Positions 9,961-21,154 of a DNA stretch of 64,000 nt are shown here, one piece after another. The position numbers were made by a program, and so were the translations under genes. The first letter of the stretch is position 1; every line of letters starts with the position of its first letter. The stretch spans positions 2,418,001-2,482,000 of the forward strand of contig JARKIF010000006.1 in NCBI GenBank assembly GCA_029378245.1, in the 5' to 3' direction. Below the pieces are notes generated by a model. The model was given only the letters and a program-made list of their open reading frames with translations. It was not told where the DNA came from and did not search any database. This DNA comes from Roridomyces roridus. Lineage: Eukaryota > Basidiomycota > Agaricomycetes > Agaricales > Mycenaceae.

Positions 9961-10692
9961 ATGTAGTTCGAACAGACCAGGACTCAGGAAGAGCCTTGCA
10001 TGCGGCATGAGCGTTCAGAGCTGCAGACAGTCAGCGTCGCTGCCCGTGTGGGGACCTGAAATAAGCAGAGGCTGCAAGACGGGCCCGCTCTCGAGAGGTT
10101 CAAGCACAGAGCTTTTGGCATGGAACTTGCAGCTGTCAGATGAGAGCTGGTGAAGACCCTGCCTCCGGACTTGCTCCGGACCTTGTCAAAGTCTGGAATG
10201 AATATCTCGAGATGCCGTCGGAGCCCAAACTGGCTTGCGGATCGTTGTCGGGAGCTGATGGTGGCCACCCCAGTGAGCGGGAGGCGAACTTGGGTGGGTA
10301 GCAAGCCGCTGGTGGAAGGAAGAAAGATTCTCTGCCTTTCTCTGCGATGTAACAGTACTGAGTAAAGAGTGGTTTGATCGCAGATCACGTCGCGATCAAG
10401 CATCTTACTCTACTCAATTTTAACTTGTCATTCTCTCTCATCTTGTCTGCACGGGAGCCTCTTAACAACCTCTGCGGCTTTGTGATACCTGTCCCATTCT
10501 AGACCAATTCGCCCGCGGCCATCCCGACTCCGTCCTGAATAATCTGCACGTGCCTCGCCACACCAAATCCCGCCATTCGCCCGCCATGCTGACTATCAAC
10601 GACCTATTTAATGCCTGCAGCCTCACTCGGACTTTCCAGTTCACCACACTTCACATATTCCCCTCAGCTCACCAGACTTCGCATTCATACCC
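9961..10692. other. Spacer with no supported gene
   Basis: Apart from the open but unconvincing minus-strand frame at 9984-10403, nothing is recognised here. The last 200 bp should include the thioredoxin promoter; the run of CACTTCACATATTCCCC at about 10646-10662 is CT-rich, as is usual just upstream of fungal start codons. Confidence 0.4.
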
Positions 10693-11210
10693 ATGTCCGC
10701 TCCTGTAGACATCCAATCAATCCAGCAGTGGAACGACATTCTCGAGGCCTCGACCGAGGCGGGCAAGACCATCATCGTGGATTTTAGTGCCGAGTGGTGC
10801 CCACCGTGTCGGGTGCGTTGGGACTTGGCGAAAATAACACATATGCTAACCTAAAAGTTCAGGCAATCGCACCGCGATACGAGCTTCTTGCATCCAAGAA
10901 TCCACACGTTCAATTCCTCCGCGTCGACGTCGACGAACAGCGGCAGATTGCTGAATCATTGTGTGCCCTTTCCTTTCTCCTTGGTTCGCTCAACTGATCT
11001 TGCCGTAGTCAAGTAACCGCCATGCCCACTTTCTTCGCGATAAGAGATCAAGATGTTGTCGGGATGGTATGCGTCCTTTGCTTTGCCCAGAATACTGGCT
11101 CACAAACGTTACAGCTCCGTGGTGCGGATCCTCAAGGTCTCGCGCGTCTCGTACAGAAACACGGTGGTCCTGAGCCGGGAGTCGCAGAAACCCAGAAGGC
11201 AGTTCTTTAA
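10693..11210 (+). CDS. Thioredoxin
   Basis: Small dithiol-disulfide oxidoreductase that keeps cytosolic proteins reduced. ATG 10693 gives MSAPVDIQSIQQWNDILEAS; the first exon ends at the active site VDFSAEWCPPCR. A 50-nt intron follows, then AIAPRYELLASKNPHVQFL and RVDVDEQRQIAES, then after a second intron the cis-proline loop QVTAMPTFFAIRDQDVVGM, and after a third LRGADPQGLARLVQKHGG to TAA at 11210. The active site is CPPC rather than the usual thioredoxin CGPC; CPPC shifts redox behaviour in engineered thioredoxins and occurs in some fungal ones. Length (about 110 residues) fits a single-domain thioredoxin with a short C-terminal extension. Confidence 0.92.
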
Positions 11211-11374
11211 GTCATAATGTATCCATTGTAATAGCTGTAAAATAATTCGATCTCTCACAACGGCGCAAACTGAGCACTGAGCAGGACGTCGACAAGTCCG
11301 GGAGAGCCGGACTCCGAGAACAATGATGTCGTTCACACAGCCACCTTGTCCGTTCATCTTCCTCGCACAACACA

Positions 11375-13584
11375 ATGGCTAGACGTCGTCCACCGCCAAA
11401 TGCACCCTCCGTCCTCGCCGACTCCCCCATACTTTCAAAGTCCCGCCACCACTCTCAGCCTTCCGTCGAGCAGCCAAACCTCGGCATGTCTCCGGAATCC
11501 AGATACCAGCACAATCTCAAAGTCCTACGACGGAGAGACCCCTCCATTATCTCAATCTTCGACCAATTCACCCACGTCTGCGTCTACCACCACAATGGCC
11601 AGAGCTGGGAGAAGAATGGTTTCGAAGGAAGCATGTTTCTCTATGAGAGGTCGGTGGCATTCCCTCACGCTCATCCGTTCACCGACGCGTCTTCAGAGAC
11701 GAATATCCTCCCTATGGCTTTTATATTCTGAACCGTATGGGAATGGATGATTACATCCAACGCCTCTATCCCGAAGACATGACTGGCATTCACGGCACCT
11801 ATCTCATGCTGCGATCCTACCCCGAATTCACTCGCCTTCGTCTCGCGCAGATCTCCAGATCGCACAGAGAAGCGCCACATAAATTCTCCGACGCTTATTC
11901 CGTCCCCGATCTCGAGAAACTGTCCGACGGAGACAAGGGCCGCGCTCACACCGTCGGCCTGTGGATGTTTCCTACCGACGCCAGAGAACCTATGATCAAT
12001 GTTATGATGCGGTACGTGCTCTTTGCTGTCTCTCTGGTCCACTTATGGATATGCCACCAGCTTACACGGATACATCAAGCAAAATGTACCATATCCAGAA
12101 GAGTTTAGGTACGGCCCTAACCGGCCCCCACCTCCAAACCCCCATCTGCGCACCACCTCGCCTTCTCCTCCACTACCCCAACCTTTGACTGAGCTCGACA
12201 AACTTCTCGCTAAACTAACTTCTTCCGTGGGCTCTGCTCCCGCTGCTCCCCCTCCTGAACCTAGTTCAACCTCCTCGATGACCCTCGCGTCCTTGTTTGC
12301 GGCCGCTCGCGAAGGACAAACCTCAGAGGCTCCCAATGAAGCAGTTACACCTCCGTCTTCACGCTCCGGAATACCGTTGCTAGATTCAATCTTCGCGTCG
12401 GCCGAAACCGCGGTCCCCAGACCTCCACCCGTAATACATTCGCCCACACCCACGACACTGGCACTCTCTCCTCAAATACTAGATCACGATGTGATTACCA
12501 CACTTCTTGGTCTGCCCCCTTCGCGGTCTGCATCAGCGGCTTCGGCAGCGTATAGCAGCTCGCGAGAAGGTGACAATGAGTATGAAGAGAAGCGGGGGAA
12601 CGGTGCTTCGGACGGGTTTTCCGAGTCGAGCACCGTGTTGGATCCCGAAGCCGAGCTCGATGAAGAGTTTCAGGCTGCAGGTGCGAGCGCTGGCCGACCG
12701 CTCTTGAGCGTACCTCCACCACGGAATGTCATGCCTGTAAATGGCGCGAGGGCGAACGGCAAAGGGCGAGCACAGGGAGATGTGACGCCTCGAGCTCCCG
12801 TACTGGTTCCTTCACCCATGAGCCAGCCTTCGGGGTCAAACTCCACAATACGACCTTCGCAGCCCGCGCCTTTTGCAACTGGAGCGCAGTTATGGCCTGA
12901 TGGCGGTGCCGATCCACAATCAGACGACGATGCGATCGTGGAACTCGACTTTGAGGACACGGCTGCGCTGAGTGATCCTGATGCCTTTCGTCAGGTGGAG
13001 CGTGCCCGGCGCAGCCAAGACCCTGTTGAAGATGGCGACTCTATGGGCGAGGCTCCAGACGGTGTCCGCGAACGGCGGGATCGTGGGAAGGGTCGGAAGA
13101 AGGGCAAACGTGAGCGTGCAGCGCAGGCGCGCACGCTCCAGGCGATGCGGATATTCCAACTCGTCGACCCTGCCCGGCTACAGCAGCTCCAAGCGCAGCA
13201 ATCGACCTCGTCTTCGAGGTCTGCTTCGGCCAGTCCGCCGTTGGAGGTCACCACCAGAAGCGAAGCCCCAGCGGCTTCCATGGCAAACGGTCATAGGAAC
13301 GTGATTCCGGAAACAGCGACATCCTCGCGGAACGTCAATGGTCACAGTCGAGGCCCGCTGAACCCAGAGACTCTCCGAGAATCCCTCATCTCAACCCTGA
13401 CTACCCCAGCGCCCAAGATCCAACCCTCGTCAATTGAACGGAACGAGTTTGTACGGGAGGTTTTGACTCTGTTCCACGTGAGTTTCTTCCCATCGTCTTT
13501 TGGGGGGCGTCCTCTGATTGCATTTAGACCGACAAGTCTTTTGTCGATACTCTCTGGTCGGATTATATGGATCGGGCAGAGTGA
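11375..13584 (+). CDS. DCP1: mRNA decapping enzyme subunit Dcp1
   Basis: Activator of the Dcp2 decapping nuclease in 5'-3' mRNA decay, in cytoplasmic P-bodies. ATG 11375 opens a short Pro-rich leader, then the EVH1-like Dcp1 fold: SPESRYQHNLKVLRRRDPSI, FDQFTHVCVYHH, WEKNGFEGSMFLYER, and after an intron (11650-11696) DEYPPYGFYILNRMGMDDY, and VGLWMFPTDAREPM. An intron at 12013-12061 leads to LHGYIKQNVPYPEEF. The next 400 residues are low-complexity, Ser/Pro-rich and acidic, with basic patches (RKKGKRERAAQAR). A final intron (GTGAGT...TTTAG, about 13479-13528) joins FVREVLTLFH to TDKSFVDTLWSDYMDRAE, which resembles the C-terminal trimerisation helix of metazoan DCP1. If real, this fungus keeps the long, trimer-forming type rather than the short yeast form. 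Confidence 0.9.
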
Positions 13585-14173
13585 TTCTGCTGTGATTTAT
13601 GACGCCTACGCTCCTTTGGAATGTGTATCAACTCTACATGTAGCCCACACTCGCTAAAATTGACATTCTATCAGCCTTCTTCAGAATTCAATCACTGACA
13701 GAGTTGCAAGCTTCTTTTGACCTCACGCGACCATGTTCCCCACGTGGAATAGTGTTGCGCTGAATACCTCGCAGTCGATTGGAGGATATGCGTATGCATC
13801 GGACTGCACAGTGCTAGATCCCGCAGGATTGCCGCGGGACTCCGCCTCTGTCCGAGGCACCGTGGAAGTCGCGGATATCGTTCTTCCTGACTGTGGGTCC
13901 CGTCGCACAATCCGCCACCAATGAGAGTCGTGGATGCCATGTTCTTTAGCCATTTATGTGCGATTGGGCACAGAGACTCGCCGTGCCTTTTGTCATTGAA
14001 TATACCATGTGTAAACCCAGTTTTCGGTAGTGCGGGGTCTGCTCCCGGCATCCCACAAGGGGAAAGCCGTGTAACGATTTTCTGATTAAGCAAGACCGCG
14101 TGAGGGCCGAGCAATCGACTGGGGGTCATTATAAACCATCATGGCTTGATGTTCTTGTCCTCGCACGCCCACC
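13585..14173. other. Intergenic, no supported gene
   Basis: About 590 bp. A 145-codon open frame on the minus strand (13692-14129) and a 63-codon one on the plus strand (13733-13924) overlap; neither shows a domain, a signal peptide or convincing codon pattern. No repeat or RNA gene seen. Confidence 0.5.
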
Positions 14174-16610
14174 ATGTCCTCTGAAGGCAAGCACGACCTC
14201 GAGAAGAAGCCGCAGGAGCCCAGCCTCACCGAGCAGGAGATCGACCTCTACTCCTTTCACGAACAGGCTGCGGGGCGTCTGGTTATTGATCCAGAGTGCG
14301 TACATACCCCGCTTTTTATTGTCGACCTGACCTTGTGCAGGGAGGCCAAGATCGAGTTTGGCGAGGCTGTCGCGTCGCGGCTGAAGTTGTCCAAGGATGG
14401 AAGTCGGGTGCTTTGGCCTCAGCCCACCGACTCTCCAGACGATCCTCAAAACTGGAGTGACCGGCGCAAGTCACTCTTGCTTATTATTATTACCTTGGTG
14501 CGTTCAACTCTTTTCTCTCTGAATTTGTGCTGAATGGTGTCAAGGCGGCCATCGTTCCAGATTTCGATTCGGGGATCGGTATTGCGGCCATCTTCAAACT
14601 TGCGGAGCAATACAATACCACAACTGGCGTGATCAACAACCTGACCAGCAAGTTCGTTACGCGTCGCTTTCGGAACTCGATTCGAGACTGACGCGTCGAA
14701 ATTCAGCTGGAGTATTTTCTTGCTTGGGTGGGGAGGTTTAACTGCAGTGTGAGTGGACGCGTCTCGGCTATTCCCACCCCTGCCTGACCAAAAATAATAG
14801 GATGGCGATCCGAAGGTTGGGTCGGTTGCCCGTCCTATTTTGGTCACAGGTGAGAACCTCCGGCACTCCCATGACCAAACTGCTAATGTCCGGGGACCTG
14901 GTCAGTTGCTGTCGCTGGGATTCCTGGTCGGCGCCACGTTTGCTCCAAATTTGAAGACATTCACAGGTAACACAATCCCGTGAAAATCTACTTTCGCTAC
15001 TGACGATCCGAAGCCATGCGTTGTCTCACTGCGTTCTTCGGGTACGTTAATACTTCCCATGCCAAGAGATTTCCTGAACCACGTTCCAGCACCGCACCTC
15101 AAGTCACTGTGAGTGGTGTTATAATGCCTCATTTCTCATACCAATACCCTCAGGGTCTTTATGTGGTCACTGACCTGTATCCATTCCATCTGCAAGCACG
15201 AATGCTCAACTTTTGGACCATGGTTTGGTAATTTGTGCATCGACACTGCCAGTTCCTAACTGGTCTTAGGGTTTCATTGTGTCTCCGTTCATCTCTCCTT
15301 TTGCCTTTGGCTTCCTCGTGGCCAGGACATCATGGAGGTGGGCGTATGGCATTGGGTCGATGTATGGAGCCATCGTTGTGCTCTTGATTGCTCTGTTCAT
15401 GGAGGAAACGTGCGCTTTAAATGCTCTTTGCCGAGGGATTATTTACACTGGTGATGCAGGATGTATGACCGAACAGTCAAACCCATTCCGGCTCGCCCCT
15501 CCACGAGATTGCGCTACCGAATCGAGACACTTGTAGGATTGACGGGTCTCAAGATGCAGAAATATCGCCTTTCTTGGACACAGTCTTTCCTTTCGCCGTT
15601 CAACGTTGTTTGGCGCCCGCATATCCTGTCCCTTTTGGTGTTCGAGGCACTGCTCTTCGGTTTCGGTATAGGCATCAATGTTCGAAATATTACAACAACA
15701 ACGATTTTTCAACCACTCACGTGCACCTAGGTCACGAACGCCGTTTTCCTTGGAAGTCCTCCTCCTGTTGGGCGAGTACAATTGAATTTGAAACCTCCAT
15801 CAATCTAAGTTGTTCCAGATTTGCGTGGTCGCAATTCGCCATTGCTGGGGCATACGGGACGCCGATTGTAAATATTTGTTCAACCCTTTCGACTTTTACT
15901 AAAGTCCGTGACCACAGGTGGCAGTCATCCTGGGAGAGCTGGTCGGACGATACATGAACGTAAGCGGCTACTCAAAAAGAACGCAACTTTTCTAAGCTGA
16001 TTGCTAGGACTGGATAATGAACTTTACGATCAGGCGGAATAACGGCGTCTTTGAAGCTGAGAGTCGTCTATGGGCATGTTATGTCGCCATGCCGCTGTAC
16101 ATCTGCGGCTTTGTCGTCCTCGGTGGGGCCTTCCAGAAACATTTGAGCCCCGGTGCTATTGTTATGGGATGGGGCATCGCGGAAATGGCGATTATGATTA
16201 ATACTGTGGCTGTTTGTGAGTGCAACGAGTGTTCCAGTTTTATTCTGTGGCTCACCCGCGTCTTCTTAGATGCCTACTGCAACGATTCGTTCCCTAAACA
16301 TCAGGGTGAAGTATCAGCCTTGATAAATCTGTCCCGAACGTTGGGAGGCTTTGCCGTTGCATACTTCCAAGTCCCTTGGGCTGTCAAACACGGCGCTTTC
16401 CAAGTGTTTGGTGTCGAGGCCGCGTAAGTCGAATCCTGGATGATGTTGAAATTCGTGTTGATTTTTGCGTTAGCATTGTCGCTGGTCTCTTTTTACTTGT
16501 CGTCCCCGCGGTGCAGTTGAAAGGCTCGGCCATTCGGGTTGGTTTTTTTCTCGGTTGCATGTGAACACGGAGACTGATCATCTTTCAAGGCGCGATTTTC
16601 ACTGCACTAG
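14174..16610 (+). CDS. Major facilitator superfamily transporter (fungal DHA1/SVOP-type)
   Basis: Twelve-helix proton-coupled transporter, plasma membrane predicted. ATG 14174 (MSSEGKHDLEKKPQEPS). The cytosolic N-terminus carries WPQPTDSPDDPQNWSDRRKS, the fungal SVOP/DHA1 lead-in, then helices split by about 13 short introns: LLLIIITL-AAIVPDFDSGI, NWSIFLLGWGGLTAV, MAIRRLGRLPVLFWSQ (the conserved loop 2-3 Arg region), LLSLGFLVGATFAP, AMRCLTAFFG, GFIVSPFISPFAFGFLVART-SWRWAYGIGSMYGAIVVLL. A long cytosolic loop (KPIPARPSTRLRYRIETL) precedes helices 7-12, including SLLVFEALLFGFGIGINV and RLWACYVAMPLYICGFVV. Two last introns lead to IVAGLFLLVVPAVQLKG and a stop at 16608-16610. Substrate unknown; such proteins export drugs or import small metabolites. 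Confidence 0.85.
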
Positions 16611-16813
16611 TTTGTATGAATAATGGGAATAAATAAATAGGCCTACGATTCTGTTTTCCTACGTCTCCATTTGTAACGACGCGTTTTCAATAACCATGAG
16701 ATCAATCAAAGCCGCGCACAGTGCCACTGATTGACAGCTGGCTCCCTCTCATTCTCGTCCCATTTCACCAGTCGACGCTCCCTTCATCGGACTCCCTCGA
16801 CGCATACAAACGA

Positions 16814-17494
16814 ATGGCAACAAGAAGACGCGTAGGAGTCAGCTCAGCGAGCACGGAGGCTGCGCGTCGTGCGCTAATGCAGCCAGTGCCCTGCTGGGAG
16901 AAAGCCTGGGTTGTTCCCGAGACCGCGCCTGCAGGATCGACCCTTCGCATTCTCAAATGGGTCAAGACGTCCAAAACGCAGGTGCTTATAGTGCTCAAAT
17001 TCCACAAACACGCTGATTGAACGGCATCCCGACAGCACTTCAGCGACGATGAAGGCGAAGCAGACGAGCCTCTCGCGCCACTACCAGACGATGGGGACGT
17101 GGGCGACGGGGACGACGACGAACAAGACGACACTGTTGACACTGCTGCGCCTACGCAGCCGCATACAGCTGAGGCCTCCGTAGCGCCTGAGGAGGAACCG
17201 CCGTCCAAACCCGCGTCGCCCAAACCTCTGCTGTCCATGGCTCAAGGCCTGGACGATTCGGAGATGGCCAACGACGTGCTGGACGAATCTCTCAAGACAA
17301 TGCAGCATAACATGGAGGCTGGCGTTGGCGTGGGGCTGGACGAGGACGATGGGATGATGGATATTTCGTCGCTAGCACCAGATGGGCTCGGGCTCGAAGG
17401 GGCTCATGACCTGTCCCAAATAGATGGAGGGGACGCGCTGCTGGGAGGGCCGCTGCAAATGGACGAGTCGGAAGATCCTTTCGGGGTCCCTTAG
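16814..17494 (+). CDS. BCL7-like N-terminal domain protein (putative SWI/SNF accessory subunit)
   Basis: ATG 16814. Exon 1 encodes MATRRRVGVSSASTEAARR, then CWEKAWVVPETAPAGS and STLRILKWVKTSKTQ, which has the layout of the BCL7 N-terminal motif (W-E-K-x-W-V ... S-L-x-I-x-K-W-V). A 57-nt intron follows, with HFSDDEGEADEPLAPLPDD after it. The rest is strongly acidic and disordered, ending DESEDPFGVP. In animals BCL7 proteins are small subunits of SWI/SNF (BAF) chromatin remodellers. Assigning the same role here is inference from one short motif. About 205 residues. Convergent with snurportin (about 100 bp between stops). Confidence 0.5.
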
Positions 17495-17594
17495 GTGCAT
17501 TCTTCACAGCTCCCTGTAACAATATGGATAAAATGTACATAATTCCAAGGTGCACCCATTCCAGAGACTTGATTGTGCGATATAGTATACTCTC

Positions 17595-19055
17595 TTACGT
17601 CTCCATTTGGCTTTCAACCACTCGGATTCGATGCTCAATGAGCCTAAGGAATGCGTTACCACAGGTGAAGGACCAGCAAGGAACGAACCTTTGAAAGACA
17701 TTCAATGGACCGTCTGCAGAAACATCGACCATGATATCCGAACTCTCATAATTTGCGATAGGAACCCAACTGCTGAGCGGACTTGGACCGGTCTCGTAGC
17801 TTGCCTCGGAAACGTAGAGGAGAAGACCATCTGCACGTATTTCTGCAGTTTGCTGTTGCATGGCTACCATCTGGTCAACTGCCATTGCGTCGGATTCCGT
17901 GTTGATATTTGGCACGTCCACCGTGATTGACCGAGTCGTGCGAGCCAGCGGAATAATCCGAGACAAGAGAGATGGAAGAGATGTATCTGTGTGATGTGGA
18001 ATCGCGAAGAATCGCGAGGGATGCGGGAAGCGGTAGACATTGGAACCGTCGTCACCCGACTTTGAAGGTGGGGGTGAAACTGGTAGTTCTGCCAGTCGTG
18101 TATCTCTCCACCAGAATCTGACGAGCAGAATAAATTTCATAGGTGTTGGATGCGGTTAAGAACACACCTGAACGGTGCTTCGCAGTCCATAATATCTTGA
18201 CCTTTCCATTTCAGGACATCGAGAACGTGTAAAATGCCATTTTCACGCCAGTTGTCGTCCAGAATACAGTCCCTGCATGGGAATGAGGATGAAAATCCAG
18301 CTGTTGGGCAAGATCTCACAAGACCGACGACGGAGGCAGGATTGAGGCGAAACGAGGCATTAGAAATTTACCCTGCTTCCTGCTTCGCAGGGACGTGTTG
18401 GAAACTAAACCTAGTTGAGTGGGGAAGTAGAGATGAGAAGAGAACCGACCGTGTCCGGGGCCTGAGTTCTGGTCAGTAACAGCCAGACACCGTTTACCGA
18501 CAGGAACCGGTGCAACTAGTACGAAATAAGTATGAGCTGCCACGAAGGCATTGAAAATGCAAACCTGCTACCCATGCGGTTTCCAAATCCTCAGGTAAGC
18601 CATCCTGAGGGCCGGTCTCACTCATTTCCAGCATTTCAGCATACATGCATTGGTCTGCCCATTTATTCTTGGCTGGCGGCTTCTTTGCTTTCTGCTTCCG
18701 TTTCTTCCTGCTGGAGCCATCCTTGGTAGGCGGTGAGGAAGCCGTCTCGGGATGAATGGGCGCGTGTGGCTCTTCCTCGTCATCAGAATCACCGAGATTG
18801 AGTTGAGCAAAAATGTCGAGTTGACGCGAAGAATTGACGCGTTGGGCGCGTTTCTGTTCCCATTAGTATCATTGAAACGCGAAGAGACATTACACCGACT
18901 CGTTTCTGTTCGTCCAGTGCCTAAGATTATTTGTGAGTTGTGAAGCTGTGGACCTACAAAGACGGTACCTTTCGTCTACGCAGCTCCTGTGATTCCGCGG
19001 CATTTGTGACGAAAGACGGTGGGACCTTGTATGTCGCCTTGCGGTCTTTCGTCAT
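17595..19055 (-). CDS. SNUPN: Snurportin-1, m3G-cap snRNP import adaptor
   Basis: Carries spliceosomal U snRNPs into the nucleus by binding their trimethylguanosine cap and importin-beta. ATG at 19055 (MTKDRKATYKVPPSFVTN). The first three short exons give an importin-beta-binding-like basic helix (ESQELRRRK, ALDEQKRKRAQRVNSSRQL, DIFAQLNLGDSDDEEE) and a Lys-rich linker. Cap-domain words follow in order: PVGKRCLAVTDQNSGPGHG, RFSSHLYFPTQLG, DCILDDNWRENGILHVLDVL, KWKGQDIMDCEAPFR, then FWWRDTRLAELP. These match the snurportin pattern (DCI...YVLDV...W.G....DC...FRFYW). The C-terminal exon contains SRFFAIPHHT and ADGLLLYVSEASYETGPSPL. Six or so introns. The gene is intact as far as can be seen, which fits an intron-rich genome. 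Confidence 0.88.
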
Positions 19056-19127
19056 GGTGGAAGCGGTTAAGAGGGTAAACAAAGCAAAGCACACAACGCC
19101 AAGGACCGAAAAAGGAAATCCATTATT

Positions 19128-20446
19128 CTAAATCACAGACAGCACTTCTCGCATCTTTGCTACTACCGTCCGATTCTCATTCTCTGAGCCCACGGTAATC
19201 CTCAAACATCCCTCGCATCCAGGCTCGCTCCCGCGATACCTGACCACCACCCCGTTCTCTTCCGCAAGTAGACGGTACAGGCGCTGTGCGCGCGTATTGT
19301 CCGGTTTACCGTTGTTCAGAATAGGGACAACGACAAAGTTGGCGTCGTTTCCGCCGATGATGCGGCCCACACCCAAAGACGTAAGTGCGGCAATGTCGGC
19401 CGCAAGCCTTGACCGTTGCTCGATCAGAGTCGCAATCTTGCCGCGCATGGTGGCCACCGCGTCCGCTTCGAGTGAGGAGAGGGCAATGTTCGCCGTCGGC
19501 GTGGAGATGTTGTACGGTGCCTTGGTGTTGGTGAGCACCTGGATGAGGGGCGGTCGGGCGAGGGCGATACCCAATCTGACAAAGCGGTTGGTACTGGGGC
19601 CGATTCACATAGAATACTTTACCTGACACCAGCAAGACCAAAGCTCTTGCTGAGGGTCTGCATCACGACGACATTGCCGTATTCCTTGACGAGAGATACG
19701 GCGCTGGCGTTTTCAGAGGCAAAGTCGATGTAAGCCTCGTCCACGACGACAATACCCTTGAAATTCGGGTATTCGAGCAGTTCCCGAATGGAACTCAGGG
19801 GTATCAGTGTCCCTGTGGGATTACCGGGAGAGCACACGAATATTAGCTTTATGCTCGGATCTGCGTCCACGGCTTTTTTGATCTATGAATTTCAACGCGC
19901 GTGGCACTGGGGACGTGCGGAAACCCACACCTCGGGTATACGGAGACTGAAGCGACCTTTCTCCCCACCCTCACCAGCCTCGCCGGTCAACTCGAGAGGG
20001 CACTTGACCACGGCAACATCGTTGATTTGCGCACACACGGCGTACATTCCATATGTCGGCGGCGTGGTCAAGATCTTGTCCTTTCCAGGGGCAACGCACA
20101 CCCTCATGAGAAGATCGATAATTTCATCCGAGCCCACGCCAAGGAAGACGTGGTCCACGCCTGGCAGTCCGCGGAGAGCTGCGACGCGTTCCTTGATGGC
20201 ATTTTGGGCTGGATCGGGGTAACGGTGGAGATCGAGGTCGAGAACGGAGGAGTCCCCGTTTGCTGAACGCGTGATCGAGTGGCCGAGCGCGTTTTCATTA
20301 GCATCGAGCAGGATGCCTTCTTGGTAGTCATCCCGAGCGCATCGGTATGGATGGAGGGCAAGGATGTTGGGACGAATGACTTGAACGATATCAAAGTGCG
20401 CAGGGCCCACGGTAGGCACTGAGTCTGCCAGTCCAAGAATCGACAT
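19128..20446 (-). CDS. HIS5: Histidinol-phosphate aminotransferase
   Basis: PLP-dependent class I/II aminotransferase that converts imidazole-acetol phosphate to histidinol phosphate in histidine synthesis, in the cytosol. ATG at 20446 (MSILGLADSVPTVG). The fold runs NILALHPYRCARDDYQEGIL, LDANENALG, LHRYPDPAQNAIKERVA, FLGVGSDEIIDLLMRVC, TTPPTYGMYAVCAQI, then after an intron LIFVCSPGNPTGTLIP, IVVVDEAYIDFA and the PLP-lysine segment MQTLSKSFGLAGVR. After a second intron come LGIALARPPLIQVLTNTKAP and the C-terminal NGVVVRYRGSEPGCEGCLRI with the substrate-binding Arg. About 400 residues, normal length. The gene name follows S. cerevisiae. Confidence 0.95.
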
Positions 20447-20692
20447 GTTGGAAGTTCGAGTCAAAAGACTTGGAATCTAGCCGATATGATAATCAGCCGA
20501 CGCTGATGAGATGAATATTATTTCGACCCAATGAATGTAAGTATTCTACCCGGACTGCGCTGAGAGAAATTCTCTTTAACTAGTTGCTGTGGACACTGAA
20601 AATTACGTTGGTGCGACAAGTAAGTACCGCCTTGTACCGGGAAGTCGCGCGCAAGTCCACCAGTAGAGAGGCGGCCAAATTTGCACCCATGA

Positions 20693-20887
20693 ATGACCGC
20701 AGAAACAGCACTTCTGACGATGGACCCGTACAACTCCGAGGTTCTGCAAGCCAGGGAAAATCCAAATATTCCAGATCCATTGCAGCGCAGGAGCGGCCTC
20801 GGCGGTGATTCAATCATGCAAGAGGACGGTGTTATCAGGCCGCAACGGCCAGTTCAGGCAGTTCAGGCAGAGTCGGAAAGAATGTAG
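20693..20887 (+). CDS. Small uncharacterised protein, probably the last exon of a spliced gene
   Basis: No family recognised. An ATG at 20693 opens 64 codons ending QAVQAESERM. The more protein-like part begins TALLTMDPYNSEVLQAREN and continues PNIPDPLQRRSGLGGDS. A splice model extends it: the exon FAVDTENYVGAT (about 20580-20620), flanked by a GTAAGT intron upstream and a GTAAGT...CCGCAG intron downstream, joins in frame at 20702. I could not find a convincing start codon for that longer version. It lies divergent to HIS5. Hydrophilic, no signal peptide or membrane segment. Confidence 0.38.
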   Translation: MTAETALLTMDPYNSEVLQARENPNIPDPLQRRSGLGGDSIMQEDGVIRPQRPVQAVQAESERM

Positions 20888-21154
20888 AGGTACAAGGTAA
20901 AAAGTACGGCGGAGGGCGGCGAAGCATGCGGCATGCGTGTTTGAAACCGAATGAATGATTGCTAATCGTGTACAAAGATGTTACCTATATACTGCTACCT
21001 ACCGACATGCTGGCTTCAAGTACTGTACCTGGAGAGGTGGTTCAGTAGAAGATAGTTACACCAAGATAAGCACGTACGTGACACAGTCCCGAAGCAACCA
21101 TTGCTTCAAAAGAGCGACATGTGTCTTGTTCTACCAAGACACGGGAAGCGGATT

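Noticed and set aside
12043..12453. 136-codon minus-strand frame
   Set aside because: Antisense shadow of the disordered part of DCP1.
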